Part shown: one piece after another, positions 1-10,995 of the stretch
Layout: every line of letters starts with the position of its first letter
Numbering within the stretch: position 1 is the first letter of the stretch
Assembly: GCF_032854445.1 (NCBI RefSeq)
Contig: NC_088302.1
Span: 5,885,338 to 5,949,337 of the forward strand
Direction of reading: 5' to 3'
Length of the DNA stretch: 64,000 bases
Source of the DNA: Liolophura sinensis
Lineage: Eukaryota; Mollusca; Polyplacophora; Chitonida; Chitonidae
Made by a program: the position numbers and the translations under genes
The notes under the pieces: generated by a model
Told to the model about the DNA's origin: nothing
The model's database searches: none
What the model saw: only the letters and a program-made list of their open reading frames with translations

Positions 1-478
1 GTGGTCATTGTCCTAAAATGGCTTGTAGAGGGCTTAGCGCATGTGACCATTACCCTAAAATGGCTTGGCCTGAGTTCAGCGCATGTGATTATTTTCCTAA
101 AATAGCTTGTCGTGGGGTCATTAGGATAAAATGACTTTTCGTGGAATTGGCGCATGTGATCATTGCCAAGGGTTTGTCTCGTGGATTTGGCCATTGCCCT
201 AAAATGGCAAAAAATAAAATGGCGATAAAAAAATATCGTGGTTTTGGCACATGTGGCCATTACCCTAAAATTGCTTGTCATGGGTTTGGCGCATGTGGCC
301 ATTGCCCTAAAATGACTTGTTGTGGGCTTTGGACTTGTAACCCTTGCCCTAAAATAGCTTGTAGTAGGTTTGACTCATGTGGCTATAGCACTAATATAGC
401 TTTTGTCTTTTTTGGAGTGATACGGTCATTGTCCTAAAATAGCTTGTCGTGGGTTTGGTGCAGGTATTTGTGTTTGTT
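1..478. repeat. 42-bp minisatellite, variant A (left block)
   Basis: Tandem degenerate copies of a 42-bp unit (core GGCTTGTCGTGGGTTTGGCG followed by CATGTGGCCATTGCCCTAAAAT). Copies differ by many substitutions and some are shortened, so this is an old, diverged part of the array. The array runs off the left edge of the window. Because 42 is divisible by three, several frames stay open by chance and give Cys-rich shadow ORFs; nothing suggests they are translated. Confidence 0.9.
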
Positions 479-479
479 T

Positions 480-800
480 GGGGTTTGTTTGACTTCATAC
501 TTAACAATTTTTCAGTCATTTCACGACGTGGTGATATCATTAGGTGTTTGTTCTATGACGTCTATCTATGTGACAAGGCGAATCCATGCCGCCAAAGTGT
601 TGCCGCCACTGGAGTATCGTGCCGATGACACCAGGCATAACACTCCCACCAGTCACATTGTACTGATACCGGCTAACCAGTCCTGTTTCCTGGCTCTAAC
701 ATATTAGTTCTGAGCGCCAAGCGAAGCAACAAAAAGTACCATTTTTTAGTCTTTGGTATGACCCGAGCTTGCTTTCCTCCCAGGCCTCCCGTTGGTACAT
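480..800 (-). mobile_element. tRNA-derived SINE (family A), minus orientation, inside the 42-bp array
   Basis: The left part (CTTAACAATTTTTCAGTCAT) matches the reverse-complemented tail of the SINE copies at 17374-17712 and 29359-29719. The right part (GAGCGCCAAGCGAAGCAAC, then TTAGTCTTTGGTATGACCCG) matches the piece at 28312-28480. The 42-bp repeat is present on both sides, so the SINE landed in an existing array. The exact ends are uncertain because the flanks are repetitive, and the head is degraded. Confidence 0.7.
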
Positions 801-1150
801 GTGGGCATTATCCTAAAGTGTCTAATCGTGGGTTTGGTGCACGTTCCCATTGCGATGGGCTGTCTCTTGGGTTTAGCCATTGCCCAAAAGTGGGGCTTTC
901 GTGAGTTTGGCGCATGTGGCCATTGCCCTAAAATGGCTTGTAAGGGTTTGGCGCATGTGACCATTACCCTAAAATTGCTTGCCGTGGGCTTGACCATTTT
1001 CCCAGAATGACTTGCCGTGGCCCTTGCCCTAAAATAGCTTGTAGAGAGTTTGCCCCATGTGGTCATTGTCCTAAAATAGCTTTAGGCTGTTTTGTTTGAT
1101 ATGGTCATTGGCCTAAAATAGCTTATTGTGGGTTTGACGCATGCATTTGT
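790..1150. repeat. 42-bp minisatellite, variant A (right block)
   Basis: Continuation of the variant A 42-bp repeat after the SINE, with the same core (GCGCATGTGGCCATTGCCCTAAAAT). A variant segment with GCATTTGTGTATGCTTGGGG near 1140 echoes one near 460, so unit-length variants occur on both sides of the SINE. Confidence 0.85.
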
Positions 1151-1199
1151 GTATGCTTGGGGTTTTATGTCGCATGTAACCGTTGCGAAGAGTTGTCTC

Positions 1200-2470
1200 G
1201 TGGGTTTGGAGGTTTGGAGAATGTGGGCATTGCCCTAAAATGGTCTGTTGCGGGTTTGGCGCATGTGGCAACTGCCCTAATATGGGTTGGTGAGGGCTTG
1301 GCTGGTGTGAACACTGCCCAAATATGGGTTGGTGTGGGCTTGACTGGTGTGACAACTGCCCAAATATGGGTTGGTGAGGGCATGGCTGGTGTGACAACTG
1401 CCCTGATATGGGTTGGTGAGGGATAGGCTGGTGTAACAACAGTCCTGATATGGGTTGGTGAGGGCTTGACTGGTGTGATAAATGCCCTAATATGGGTTGG
1501 TGAGGGTTTGGCTGGTGTGACAATTGCCCTAATATGGGTTGGTGAGGGCTTGGCTGGTGTGACAACAGTCCTGATATGGGTTGTTGTGGGCTTGGCTGGT
1601 GTGACTACTGCCCTAATATGAGTTGGTGTGAGCTTGACTGGTGTGACAACTGTCCTGATATGGGTTGGTGTGAGCTTGACTGGTGTGACAACTGCCCTGA
1701 TATCGGTTGGTGAGGGCTTGACTGGTGTCACAACTGCCCTGATATGGGTTGGTGTGAGCTTGGCTGGTGTGACAACTGCCCTGATATGGGTTAATGTGGG
1801 CTTGACTGGTGTGACAACTGCCCTAATAATATGGGTTGGTGTGGGCTTTACTGGTGTGACATCTGTCCTGATATGGGTTGTTGTGGGCTTGGTTTGTGTC
1901 ACAACTGTCCTGATATGGGTTGGTGTGGGCTTGGCTGGTGTGAAAACTGCCCTGATATGGCTTAGTGTGGGATTGACTGGTGTGACAACTGCCTTAATAA
2001 TATGGGTTGGTTTGAATTTGACTGGTGTGATAACTGCCCTAATATGGGTTGGTGTGAGCTTGGCTGGTGTGACAACTGTCCTGATATGGGTTGGTGTGAG
2101 CTTGACTGGTGTGACAACTGTCCTGATATGGGTTGTTGTGGGCTTGACTGGTGTGACAACTGTCCTGATATGGGTTGTTGTGGGCTTGGCTGGTGTCACA
2201 ACTGTCCTAATATGGGTTGGTTTGAATTTGACTGGTGTGATAACTGCCCTAATATGGGTTGGTGTGAGCTTGACTGGTGTGACAACTGCCCTGATATGGG
2301 TGGGTGTGAGCTTGGCTGGTGTGACAACTGCCCTAATATGGGTTGGTGTGAGCTTGACTGGTGTGACAACTGCCCTGATATGGGTTGGTGTGAGCTTGAC
2401 TGGTGTGACAACTGCCCTGATATGGGTTGGTGTGTGCTTGACTGGTGTGACAACTGTCTGATATGGTTTA
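1200..2470. repeat. 42-bp minisatellite, variant B, homogenised
   Basis: About 29 tandem copies of GGGTTGGTGTGAGCTTGACT plus GGTGTGACAACTGCCCTGATAT. The unit aligns with variant A at most positions, so the two blocks are one satellite family. A five-unit (210-bp) higher-order repeat is visible: TTTGAATTTG recurs at 2011 and 2221. Two units carry a 3-bp AAT insertion (near 1825 and 1999). The regular period keeps five or six frames open over long stretches, including a 344-codon minus-strand frame (1165-2199), but these are explained by the repeat. Confidence 0.95.
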
Positions 2471-4290
2471 GCTATGTCTGGTATATTGATAATATAAAGG
2501 TTTGTTCTTCATGATGACAATGTTAACTGTTCTTCAATCTTCAATGAAAAAAGATATAAATTTTTTTTACAGGAAGCCAGGATTTTTTTTATTATTATTT
2601 ATACATATGTTTCTTGCCTATCGAAGTACAGATTCACTGCGCTAGTGCAGCACAAGTACAAGTGCACGGTAGATATATGTCCCATTTTGTGGGAATCTGA
2701 GAAAATGCTGCACTCTGACCAGACCAAGCAAAACTATTAAGAGACAATGGCTCGTCTTAGTTTCCACTCAGGCCATTTGAAAAGTACATTCTCCGGGAAA
2801 AACCATTAGAAAACAGGGGCAATGTACCACATCTTATAAATCATAGCGTACAGACGTGAAGAATACAAGTTATTTAGCAATGTTTGCAGTGAGGAATGAC
2901 ACGGCTGAAAACATGAATCGTGTGAGCCGGTTCACATCAGGTCAGCCGACAAAAGACATATATGGACGACAACATCTGCTAAGTAACCATATACATAGCC
3001 CTTGTGTTTTCTTTTCAGTCATTTTACGATCGTTTGGAAAATACCCCAGGGGTGGAGCTGGTGTACTATTCCCTGTAACAATAGGAGATAAGCACATTTC
3101 CCCGTGTCCACAGGTGTTATAAAGCCCTCGTTTGTACTCGCAGAGAGCAGGTCACTGAACACAACAAATCATCAAATAGTAAATTAACCTAGTTAGTCAT
3201 GCAATTCCCAGGGCTCTCGCGGGAAATCTACTCCTGAATACAACAATGAGTTGAATTCCAACACCTTATGTCATTTTTGCCTCAGGAGTTTTTAACGATT
3301 GGTTTTCTTTTTTTCACAAGATTTTCGTTCTTTCTTTAGAATGAAGTAATATGATAACAGTCCAGAAATAGTTCACAGGACCATAGTGCCTTGTGTGCGC
3401 CAGACAAAAGAACAATGGCGCCTCTTTCTCTTATGCTTCCTGTTTCACGCGAAAGTCCAAAATATCAAATGTTTAAGTACAAGGATCCTAAGCGCGAAGT
3501 ATGGCGACCATTGATCTATTTTCCATGATCAGTAGGTCAAACGTGCCATACATGTATATCTATACAACCGCCTATGTAAGGCCGCATTACCCTTACGATA
3601 CAACCCCTGGAGTACTGCGGTCTTATTTATTGACTTTCGTAACAGCTGTGCTTGTGTAACGGCCAGTCTTAAATAACCGGATTATTCTCCATCGGCTTGA
3701 TACACGTTCCCTGAATTTTTGTTCTCAAACTGTGTAGTATGTGTAGTATTTGTTGGTAAATCTGTTGTCAGATCAATGTTGGCAGCCTGGTTTTGACACT
3801 GTTTTCGATCTAAGGCAATTATGCGTATCAATAAACCCAGGTCAGTACCAGGTAAAAGGTGCATGCGTTTGTAGCACAATCAGAATTGATGGCATTGCAA
3901 TCTTCTGTAGCCATGTTTCTAGAACAAATAATGAGATGAATGGGCAACTCGTATAACTCCTTTCCCGCCTTTAACAAAACGACCCAAAGCTACGTGCTCA
4001 TTTCTTCTTGCCTGCACTATTTCGGTGTGTGTGTATATGCTGATATAGTACTCAGGCAGTACACAAGCACTGCTGTGTTACATCAGAAAACGATGGGTTA
4101 TTTTCTAGCCATCTGTACCTTTGTGTGGCAGTCAGTCTCCCATGCAGTCTATAATGTGCACGAAACAACTAATGTATTTCTTTAATTGTCTGAATAACTG
4201 ATTACAAAATAAAGTTTCTTTTTACAACATTTGCATATATTTTATAGAAATGTATTTAAAGTTTATATAAACTACAAATCCTCTTACACA
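2471..4290. other. Intergenic stretch with no recognised feature
   Basis: AT-rich unique sequence. The open frames are short and lack recognisable domains or splice context. No tandem repeat or SINE was recognised. Confidence 0.5.
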
Positions 4291-4930
4291 TCTTATGTAT
4301 GTAAATCAGCTTCAAACCGATCACAGCCACAACGTTTCTCAGCTTCAAACCGATCAAAGCCACAAGGTTTCTCAGCTGCAAACCGATTTAATCTGAGAAG
4401 TTTCTTTGACACAATACAGACCAGCTGCAAACCATAGACCACAGAACCACAGAAGAAGTCTTGTAGTTTTGACTGGTTTGCAGGTGGTCTATATGTTGTC
4501 GAAGAAACATATAGATCACCTGTAAACCAACCTAAGCATTACAATTACGTCCTCTTCAGCACCAAACAGTTCACCTGCAAACCAGCCTCAGCAATACAAT
4601 TACAGCCCATTTAGCACCAAATAGATCACCTGCCAACCAACCTAAGCAATACAATTACAGCATCTGTAGATCGGCTGCAAACCAATCCAAGCTACAATTG
4701 CAACCTCTTCAGCTCAAAATAGATCAGCTGTGAACCAGTGTAAACTATTCGATTACAGCCTTTTCGACACCACATAGAACAGCTAAGCTAGAGTAACAAC
4801 CTCTTCAGTACCAAATATATCAGATGTGAACCAATCAAAGCTACAAGGCTTCTTCGACACCATATAGGTGCAAACCGACATAACCTGAAAAATTTCTCAG
4901 AAACAACACAGACCAGTTGCACGATCTATA
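4290..4930. repeat. Diverged minisatellite of roughly 45-57 bp
   Basis: About eleven poorly conserved units, each with a segment like AGATCACCTGCAAACCAACC, then TAAGCAATACAATTACAGCC, then CTTCAGCACCAAA. Spacing between equivalent points is about 57, 54 and then irregular. The left units (4300-4440) use the variant CAGCTTCAAACCGATCAAAG. It reads as an ancient tandem array that has decayed. Confidence 0.75.
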
Positions 4931-5735
4931 ACTACGAAAACCACAAAGCGTTTAGTCGCGTGCTGTTTTATTCTGTCAGATAAATGAATGTTTGTTTGGA
5001 GATGGTTTGGATTGTATATTTAAAGACACGCCCGGGTGCTTTCCTACACGCAGCCTCCTCTGTAGCTGATAAACAACTTTTCACCTGGAGTTAATATTTT
5101 AAGATGACGGAACGCACTGGCTCAGTGCACAGAGTAAATCTGGGACATAAATCTGTCTTCATCTCAACCTAATTCAAGATCCCTCTGCTTCTGGGGCGCC
5201 TGCTTCTTTCCTGTAAGCACCCAAAAGCATTCACTGATTTCTAATCTAACAGCCAAAAGTGAGTGGAATTCAGAATAGCGTCAAATAAATTATGGCTTAA
5301 AACTTGAAAATCGTTATACATTGGAAAGCGCATTAGAGATCCTATAGAAACAGGATCAGATATAATCACCGACGTCGGTAGCACAATGGTAAAAATCTGG
5401 GCTCAATTTACTCCTTTTTTCCGCGGATTTTCCAAGACTGGGGACTTACCTCAGCGGCTTTGTTTACATGTGACAATGCCTGGAGAGGGTTAGTATGACC
5501 GGGTCGAGTTTCATAACAAGTTCATCAGCACTCATACCCCTCCGTACACTGAGGACGACCCCGATATCAGAGGTCAACCAGAGGAACAGGGCCCGTTCTG
5601 ACAACAGTACACAGTTCTTAGTAACGCCACACCTCCTCTGATCACCGTAACACCGTCATAGGGCCAACTGGAGCCGAGTTTACACAAGCCACTGTCAAGG
5701 GCTTTCTAAGACACGCCTGACCGACCGGTCATGTG

Positions 5736-5747
5736 TGTATATATTAA
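5736..5747 (+). promoter_or_regulatory. TATA box of the EXPERA-family gene
   Basis: GTATATATTAAG lies about 100 bp before the ATG at 5841. A TATA box acts about 30 bp before the start site, so transcription would begin near 5765-5770 and give a 5' UTR of about 70-75 nt. The preceding 250 bp is less AT-rich than the surroundings, which fits a promoter. This is inference from motif and position only. Confidence 0.5.
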
Positions 5748-5840
5748 GCGGTGACAGCTACGCGGTTGTCTACACTAGCGCGCTAGATTCTCGCCGTAAC
5801 CATAACTAGTTCTGTCACAGAGCAAGGTTTCATCATTAAG

Positions 5841-6012
5841 ATGATCCGAGCATCCTCTTCGGCCTCCACAACGTCCTCCAGGACCACGCTGCCCACCTGG
5901 ATCCTCATTTGGTTTATCTTCACCACCATCCTCTGTACCTGGGACGCCTGCTTCATTCTCCTGCGTCCTCACACCTTTCCAGGCGGCAAGTACAACGTGT
6001 TGTGGTATCCAT
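5841..6012 (+). CDS. EXPERA / emopamil-binding-protein-like membrane protein, exon 1 of 4
   Basis: Codons 1-57 plus one base. The gene joins 5841-6012, 19731-19800, 20327-20372 and 24135-24464: 618 nt, 205 residues plus stop, with all four phases agreeing and every intron GT-AG. The ATG is the first in frame after an upstream in-frame TAG. This exon holds a Ser/Thr-rich N-terminus and helix 1 (residues 20-41, with the pattern CTWDACFILLRP and Asp35), then a loop with FPGG. The whole protein has four predicted helices (about 20-41, 76-96, 107-128, 145-167) and no signal peptide, the layout of the EXPERA fold found in sterol isomerase EBP, EBPL, TMEM97 and TM6SF proteins, which sit in the ER membrane. 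Family membership is inferred from helix order and motifs; the substrate is unknown. The exon ends in CCAT with donor GTGAGT. Confidence 0.8.
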
Positions 6013-6157
6013 GTGAGTACTCAGCATTAACTATTTCCTATATTAAGCCTTGACATGGTTATAAATGCACATATTTATCTAGATATCATTTATCATTTTT
6101 TATGTGTCTTCCGCGTTGGCTAATACATTTGGTACATTTATTTACTTATCTCATTGC

Positions 6158-6307
6158 GAGGCCTCTGTGGCTTAGTGGTTAGAGTACTAGTGCAGAACAT
6201 GCCCTCAGGAGATCCGGTTTCCTCGCATAATGCTGACCGCCGTCGTACAAGTGAAATATTCTTTGGTATGGAGTAAAATACAATCATATAATAAATATAT
6301 ACTTATT
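6158..6307 (+). mobile_element. tRNA-derived SINE (family B), internally shortened
   Basis: Starts with a tRNA-like head (GAGGCCTCTGTGGCTTAGTG, an A-box-like region) and continues with the family B body (ATAATGCTGACCGCCGTCGT, then AAGTGAAATATTCTTTGGTA) and an AT-rich ATAATAAATATA tail. The middle, including the B box and the CTCTCC segment present at 39296-39568, is mostly missing. Confidence 0.8.
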
Positions 6308-6325
6308 TGATTGTTTTTAATATAT

Positions 6326-6566
6326 TTGACTGATTGGCGTTAGACGCAGTCATCTTTGAATGTTTCACTTACGGCGGAAACCGGAATGTCTGGAGTAAAC
6401 CTTCCAAATTCTTCAGGTTCCAGACAAAGCTACTGGCTTAAATCAGCAGCCAGTTGGTGGGTTGACGAACCCGATAGCTCAATGCTGGGTCTGAACCAGC
6501 ACTTCGTATGTCCTTGTAATTGAACGGTGAGCACCTAAACCACTCGGTCACAGCCCTCGTCTCATT
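6326..6566 (-). mobile_element. Diverged tRNA-derived SINE, minus orientation
   Basis: The left end (TGATTGGCGTTAGACGCAGT, then GAATGTTTCACTTACGGCGG) is the reverse complement of a family B type tail. The right end, read on the minus strand, begins GAGGGCTGTGACCGAGTGGT, which resembles the 5' half of a Ser/Leu-type tRNA. It is more diverged than the other family B copies and may be a separate subfamily. Confidence 0.6.
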
Positions 6567-7149
6567 TGTTAGAATTCAACATGAATAAATATACATACTT
6601 TTATTAGGTATATGAGCTCTGGTCGGTTTTGTTCCAGCCATCAGCAGTAACGTCGTCATGTAGGTGACATATTCTTACGGCTAATTGAACTTTTGGCACG
6701 TTCAATTCAAACGGGATTGGTTTCATATATATATCCGACCCAGCTCTGACGAACGAGATTGCAGACTTGCTGACTGGGCAAACTTGCTGACTGGGCAAAC
6801 TTGCTGACTGGGCAAACTTAGGGGAATTCTCACGTTCCTTATGGCCCTCGTATAAGTGAAACGTCTTGAGTGCAGTCAAATAAATATATAGATCACTCGA
6901 GTTAGCACAAACTGATCCATGAGTAAGTATTGTATTTTAATAACTTTCGCGTATAAATAGATTTTGATGCCAGGGAAGAAATTCAGGCTATACCGGTGTA
7001 AACCGGGATTGATTCATTTGACGGTGGTCTAATGCGATTGTCAAAAATTTTTATCTAGACCATGGCGGTTATTTTTATGGGTTGAGGAAATTAGAGTGCG
7101 CGGAATAATCCACCGACTTTGAGCATGTTACTGACAAACTTTCCCACAG

Positions 7150-10100
7150 TTGTGAAGAAAATCTGGCTATGTCTTTTTCACAGTTATACACTTTCTGAGC
7201 TGACATGGAAGAAAATCTGGCTGTGTCTTTTTCACAGTGATACACTTTCTGAGCAGACATGGAAGAAAATCTGGCTGTGTCTTTTTCACAGTGATACACT
7301 TTCTGAGCTGACATGGAAGAAAATCTGGCTATGTCTTTTTCACAGTGATACACTTTCTTAGCTGACGTGGAAGAAAATCTGGCTATGTCTTTTTCACAGC
7401 GATACACTTTCTGAGCTGACGTGGAAGAAAATCTGGCTGTGTATTTTCACAGTTATACACTTTCTGAGCTGACACAGAAGAAAATCTGGATGTGTCTTTT
7501 TCACAGTTATACACTTTCTGAGCTGACACAGAAGAAAATCTGGCTGCGTATTTTCACAGTTATACACTTTCTGAGCTGACATAGAAGAAAATCTGGCTGT
7601 GTATTTTCACAGTTATACACTTTCTGAGCTGACGTGGAAGAAAATCTGGCTGTGTCTTTTTCACAGTTATACACTTTCTGAGCTGACAGAGAAGAAAATC
7701 TGGCTGTGTCTTTTTCACAGTTATACACTTTCTGAGCTGACAGAGGAGAAAATCTGGCTGTGTCTTTTTCACAGTTATACACTTTCTGAGCTGACATAGA
7801 AGAAAATCTGGCTGTGTCTTTTTCACAGTTATACACTTTCTGAGCTGACACAGAAGAAAATCTGGCTATGTCTTTTTCACAGTTATACACTTTCTGAGCT
7901 GACACAGAAGAAAATCTGGCTATGTCTTTTTCACAGTTATACACTTTCTGAGCTGACACAGAAGAAAATCTGGCTGTGTCTTTTTCACAGTTATATACTT
8001 TCTGAGCTGACACAGAAGAAAATCTGGCTGTGTCTTTTTCACAGTGATACACTTTCTGAGCTGACATAGAAGAAAATCTGGCTATGTCTTTTTCACAGTT
8101 ATACACTTTCTGAGCTGACACAGAAGAAAATCTGGCTATGTCTTTTTCACAGTGATACACTTTCTGAGCTGACATAGAAGAAAATCTGGTTGTGTCTTTT
8201 CCACAGTGATACACTTTCTGAGCTGACACAGAAGAAAATCTGGCTATGTCTTTTTCACAGTGATACACTTTCTGAGCTGACACAGAAGAAAATCTGGCTA
8301 TGTCTTTTTCACAGTGATACACTTTCTGAGCTGACGTGGAAGAAAATCTGGCTTTGTATTATCACAGTTATACACTTTCTGAGCTGACACAGAAGAAAAT
8401 CTGGCTGTGTCTTTTTCACAGTGATACACTTTCTGAGCTGACATAGAAGAAAATCTGGCTGCGTATTTTCACAGTTATACACTTTCTGAGCTGACACAGA
8501 AGAAAACCTGGCTGTGTATTTTCACAGTTATACACTTTCTGAGCTGACACAGGAGAAAATCTGACTATGTCTTTTTCACAGTTATACACTTTCTGAGCTG
8601 ACACAGAAGAAAATCTGGATGTGTCTTTTTCACAGTTATACACTTTCTGAGCTGACAGAGAAGAAAATCTGGCTATGTCTTTTTCACAGTGATACACTTT
8701 CTGAGCTGACGTGGAAGAAAATCTGGCTGTGTCTTTTTCACAGTTATACACTTTCTGAGCTGACACAGAAGAAAATCTGGCTGTGTCTTTTTCACAGTTA
8801 TACACTTTCTGAGCTGACATAGAAGAAAATCTGCCTATGTCTTTTCCACAGTTATACACTTTCTGAGCTGACATAGAAGAAAATCTGGCTGTGTCTTTTT
8901 CACAGTTATACACTTTCCGAGCTGACACAGGAGAAAATCTGGCTATGTCTTTTTCACAGTTATACACTTTCTGAGCTGACATAGAAGAAAATCTGGCTGT
9001 GTCTTTTTCACAGTTATACACTTTCTGAGCTGACACAGAAGAAAATCTGGCTGTGTCTTTTTCACAGTTATACACTTTCTGAGCTGACATAGAAGAAAAT
9101 CTGCCTATGTCTTTTCCACAGTTATACACTTTCTGAGCTGACATAGAAGAAAATCTGGCTGTGTCTTTTTCACAGTTATACACTTTCCGAGCTGACACAG
9201 GAGAAAATCTGGCTATGTCTTTTTCACAGTTATACACTTTCTGAGCTGACATAGAAGAAAATCTGGCTGTGTCTTTTTCACAGTTATACACTTTCTGAGC
9301 TGACAGAGAAGAAAATCTGGCTGTGTCTTTTTCACAGTTATACACTTTCTGAGCTGACAGAGGAGAAAATCTGACTGTGTCTTTTTCACAGTTATACACT
9401 TTCTGAGCTGACATAGAAGAAAATCTGGCTATGTCTTTTTCACAGTTATACACTTTCTGAGCTGACACAGAAGAAAATCTGGCTATGTCTTTTTCACAGT
9501 TATACACTTTCTGAGCTGACGTGGAAGAAAATCTGGCAGTGTCTTTTTCACAGTTATACACTTTCTGAGCTGACACGGAAGAAAATCTGGCTGTGTCTTT
9601 TTCACAGTTATACACTTTCTGAGCTGACATGGAAGAAAATCTGGCTATGTCTTTTTCACAGTTATACACTTTCTGAGCTGACATAGAAGAAAATCTGGCT
9701 ATGTCTTTTTCACAGTGATACACTTTCTGAGCTGACACAGAAGAAAATCTGGCTATGTCTTTTTCACAGTTATACACTTTCTGAGCTGACGTGGAAGAAA
9801 ATCTGGCTATGTCTTTTTCACAGTTATACACTTTCTGAGCTGACGTGGAAGAAAATCTGGCTATGTCTTTTTCACAGTTATACACTTTCTGAGCTGACAC
9901 AGAAGAAAATCTGGCTGTGTCTTTTTCACAGTGATACACTTTCTGAGCTGACATAGAAGAAAATCTGGCTATGTCTTTTTCACAGTTATACACTTTCTGA
10001 GCTGACACAGAAGAAAATCTGGCTGTGTCTTTTTCACAGTTATACACTTTCTGAGCTGACACAGGAGAAAATCTAGTTATACACTTTCTGAGCTGACAGA

Positions 10101-10540
10101 GAAGAAAATCTGGCTGTGTCTTTTTCACAGTTATACACATTCTGAGCTGACACAGAAGAAAATCTGGCTGTGTCTTTTTCACAGTTATACACTTTCTGAG
10201 CTGACAGAGAAGAAAATCTGGCTGTGTCTTTTTCACAGTTATACACTTTCTGAGCTGACGTGGAAGAAAATCTGGCTATGTCTTTTTCACAGTTATACAC
10301 TTTCTGAGCTGACGTGGAAGAAAATCTGGCTATGTCTTTTTCACAGTGATACACTTTCTGAGCTGACGTGGAAGAAAATCTGGCTGTGTATTTTCACAGT
10401 TATACACTTTCTGAGCTGACAGAGAAGAAAATCTGGCTATGTCTTTTTCACAGTTATACACTTTCTGAGCTGACACAGAAGAAAATCTGGCTATGTCTTT
10501 TTCACAGTTATACACTTTCTTAGCTGACGTGGTAAAAAGT
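7150..10540. repeat. 54-bp minisatellite, about 60 copies, in intron 1
   Basis: Near-identical units reading AGAAAATCTGGCTGTGTCTT, then TTTCACAGTTATACACTTTC, then TGAGCTGACACAGA. Variation is concentrated at a few sites: A/G in CTATG/CTGTG, T/G in AGTTATAC/AGTGATAC, and the CACAG/ATAG/GTGG linker. Some units are 53 bp (TGTATTTTCACAG), and one near 10070 has lost about 17 bp. A five-unit, 270-bp block is duplicated (the rare CTGCCTATG recurs at 8831 and 9101; CTTTCCGA at 8913 and 9183). The 18-codon period creates a 606-codon minus-strand frame and others, but 53-bp units break every frame, so they are not genes. On the gene strand each unit resembles a 3' splice site (see findings). Confidence 0.97.
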
Positions 10541-10995
10541 ATAGCCATATCAGTTATACACTTTCTGAGATGACATAGAAGAAAGTATAGCTATGTCTTG
10601 TTAAGTTATACACTTTCCGAAGTGACGTTTAAGAAAGTCTAGTTATATCTTGTAAAAATTATACACTTTCTGAGCTGACATGGTAAAATGTATAGCCATA
10701 TCAGTTATACACTTTCTGAGATGACGTAGAAGAAGTCTAGCTTTATTTTGTTCACAGTTGTATGCTTTCTTTATATAATGACATTGAAGAATGTCTAGCT
10801 ATGTCTTGTTCATGGTTATAAGCTTTCTGAGATTATATGGAAGAAAGTCTAGCTATATCTTCACAGTTACTCACTTTCTGAGCCGACATGGAAGAAAGTC
10901 AGGCCGTTCCTTATTCACAGATATATGTTTTCTGAGATAACATGGAAAAAAATTCTAGTTACATGTATACCTAGTTTCTCTGTCATAACATGGAA
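10541..10995. repeat. Degenerate border of the 54-bp array
   Basis: Units such as TTATACACTTTCTGAGATGA, then CATAGAAGAAAGTATAGC, continue the array with growing divergence and loss of the CTTTTTCACAG segment. This is the usual pattern of decay at the edge of a homogenising array. Confidence 0.85.

Larger units (their letters stand above)
6013..7149 (+). other. Start of intron 1 of the EXPERA-family gene
   Basis: Begins with donor GTGAGT. It holds two SINE pieces (6158-6307 and 6326-6566) and a threefold 17-bp repeat of TTGCTGACTGGGCAAAC around 6765-6817. No coding exon is recognised here. Confidence 0.7.

Noticed and set aside
1165-2199. 344-codon minus-strand frame of Pro/Thr-rich 14-residue repeats
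   Set aside because: Explained by the stop-free 42-bp unit; other frames on both strands are equally open.
8416-10236. 606-codon minus-strand frame of 18-residue repeats (CEKDTARFSS type)
   Set aside because: The 54-bp repeat unit has no stop in this frame, so the frame is open by periodicity. 53-bp units break it elsewhere in the array, there is no start context or non-repeat domain, and the gene is transcribed from the other strand.
7150-10540. CRISPR-like array
   Set aside because: The units are contiguous with no unique spacers, and the genome is animal.
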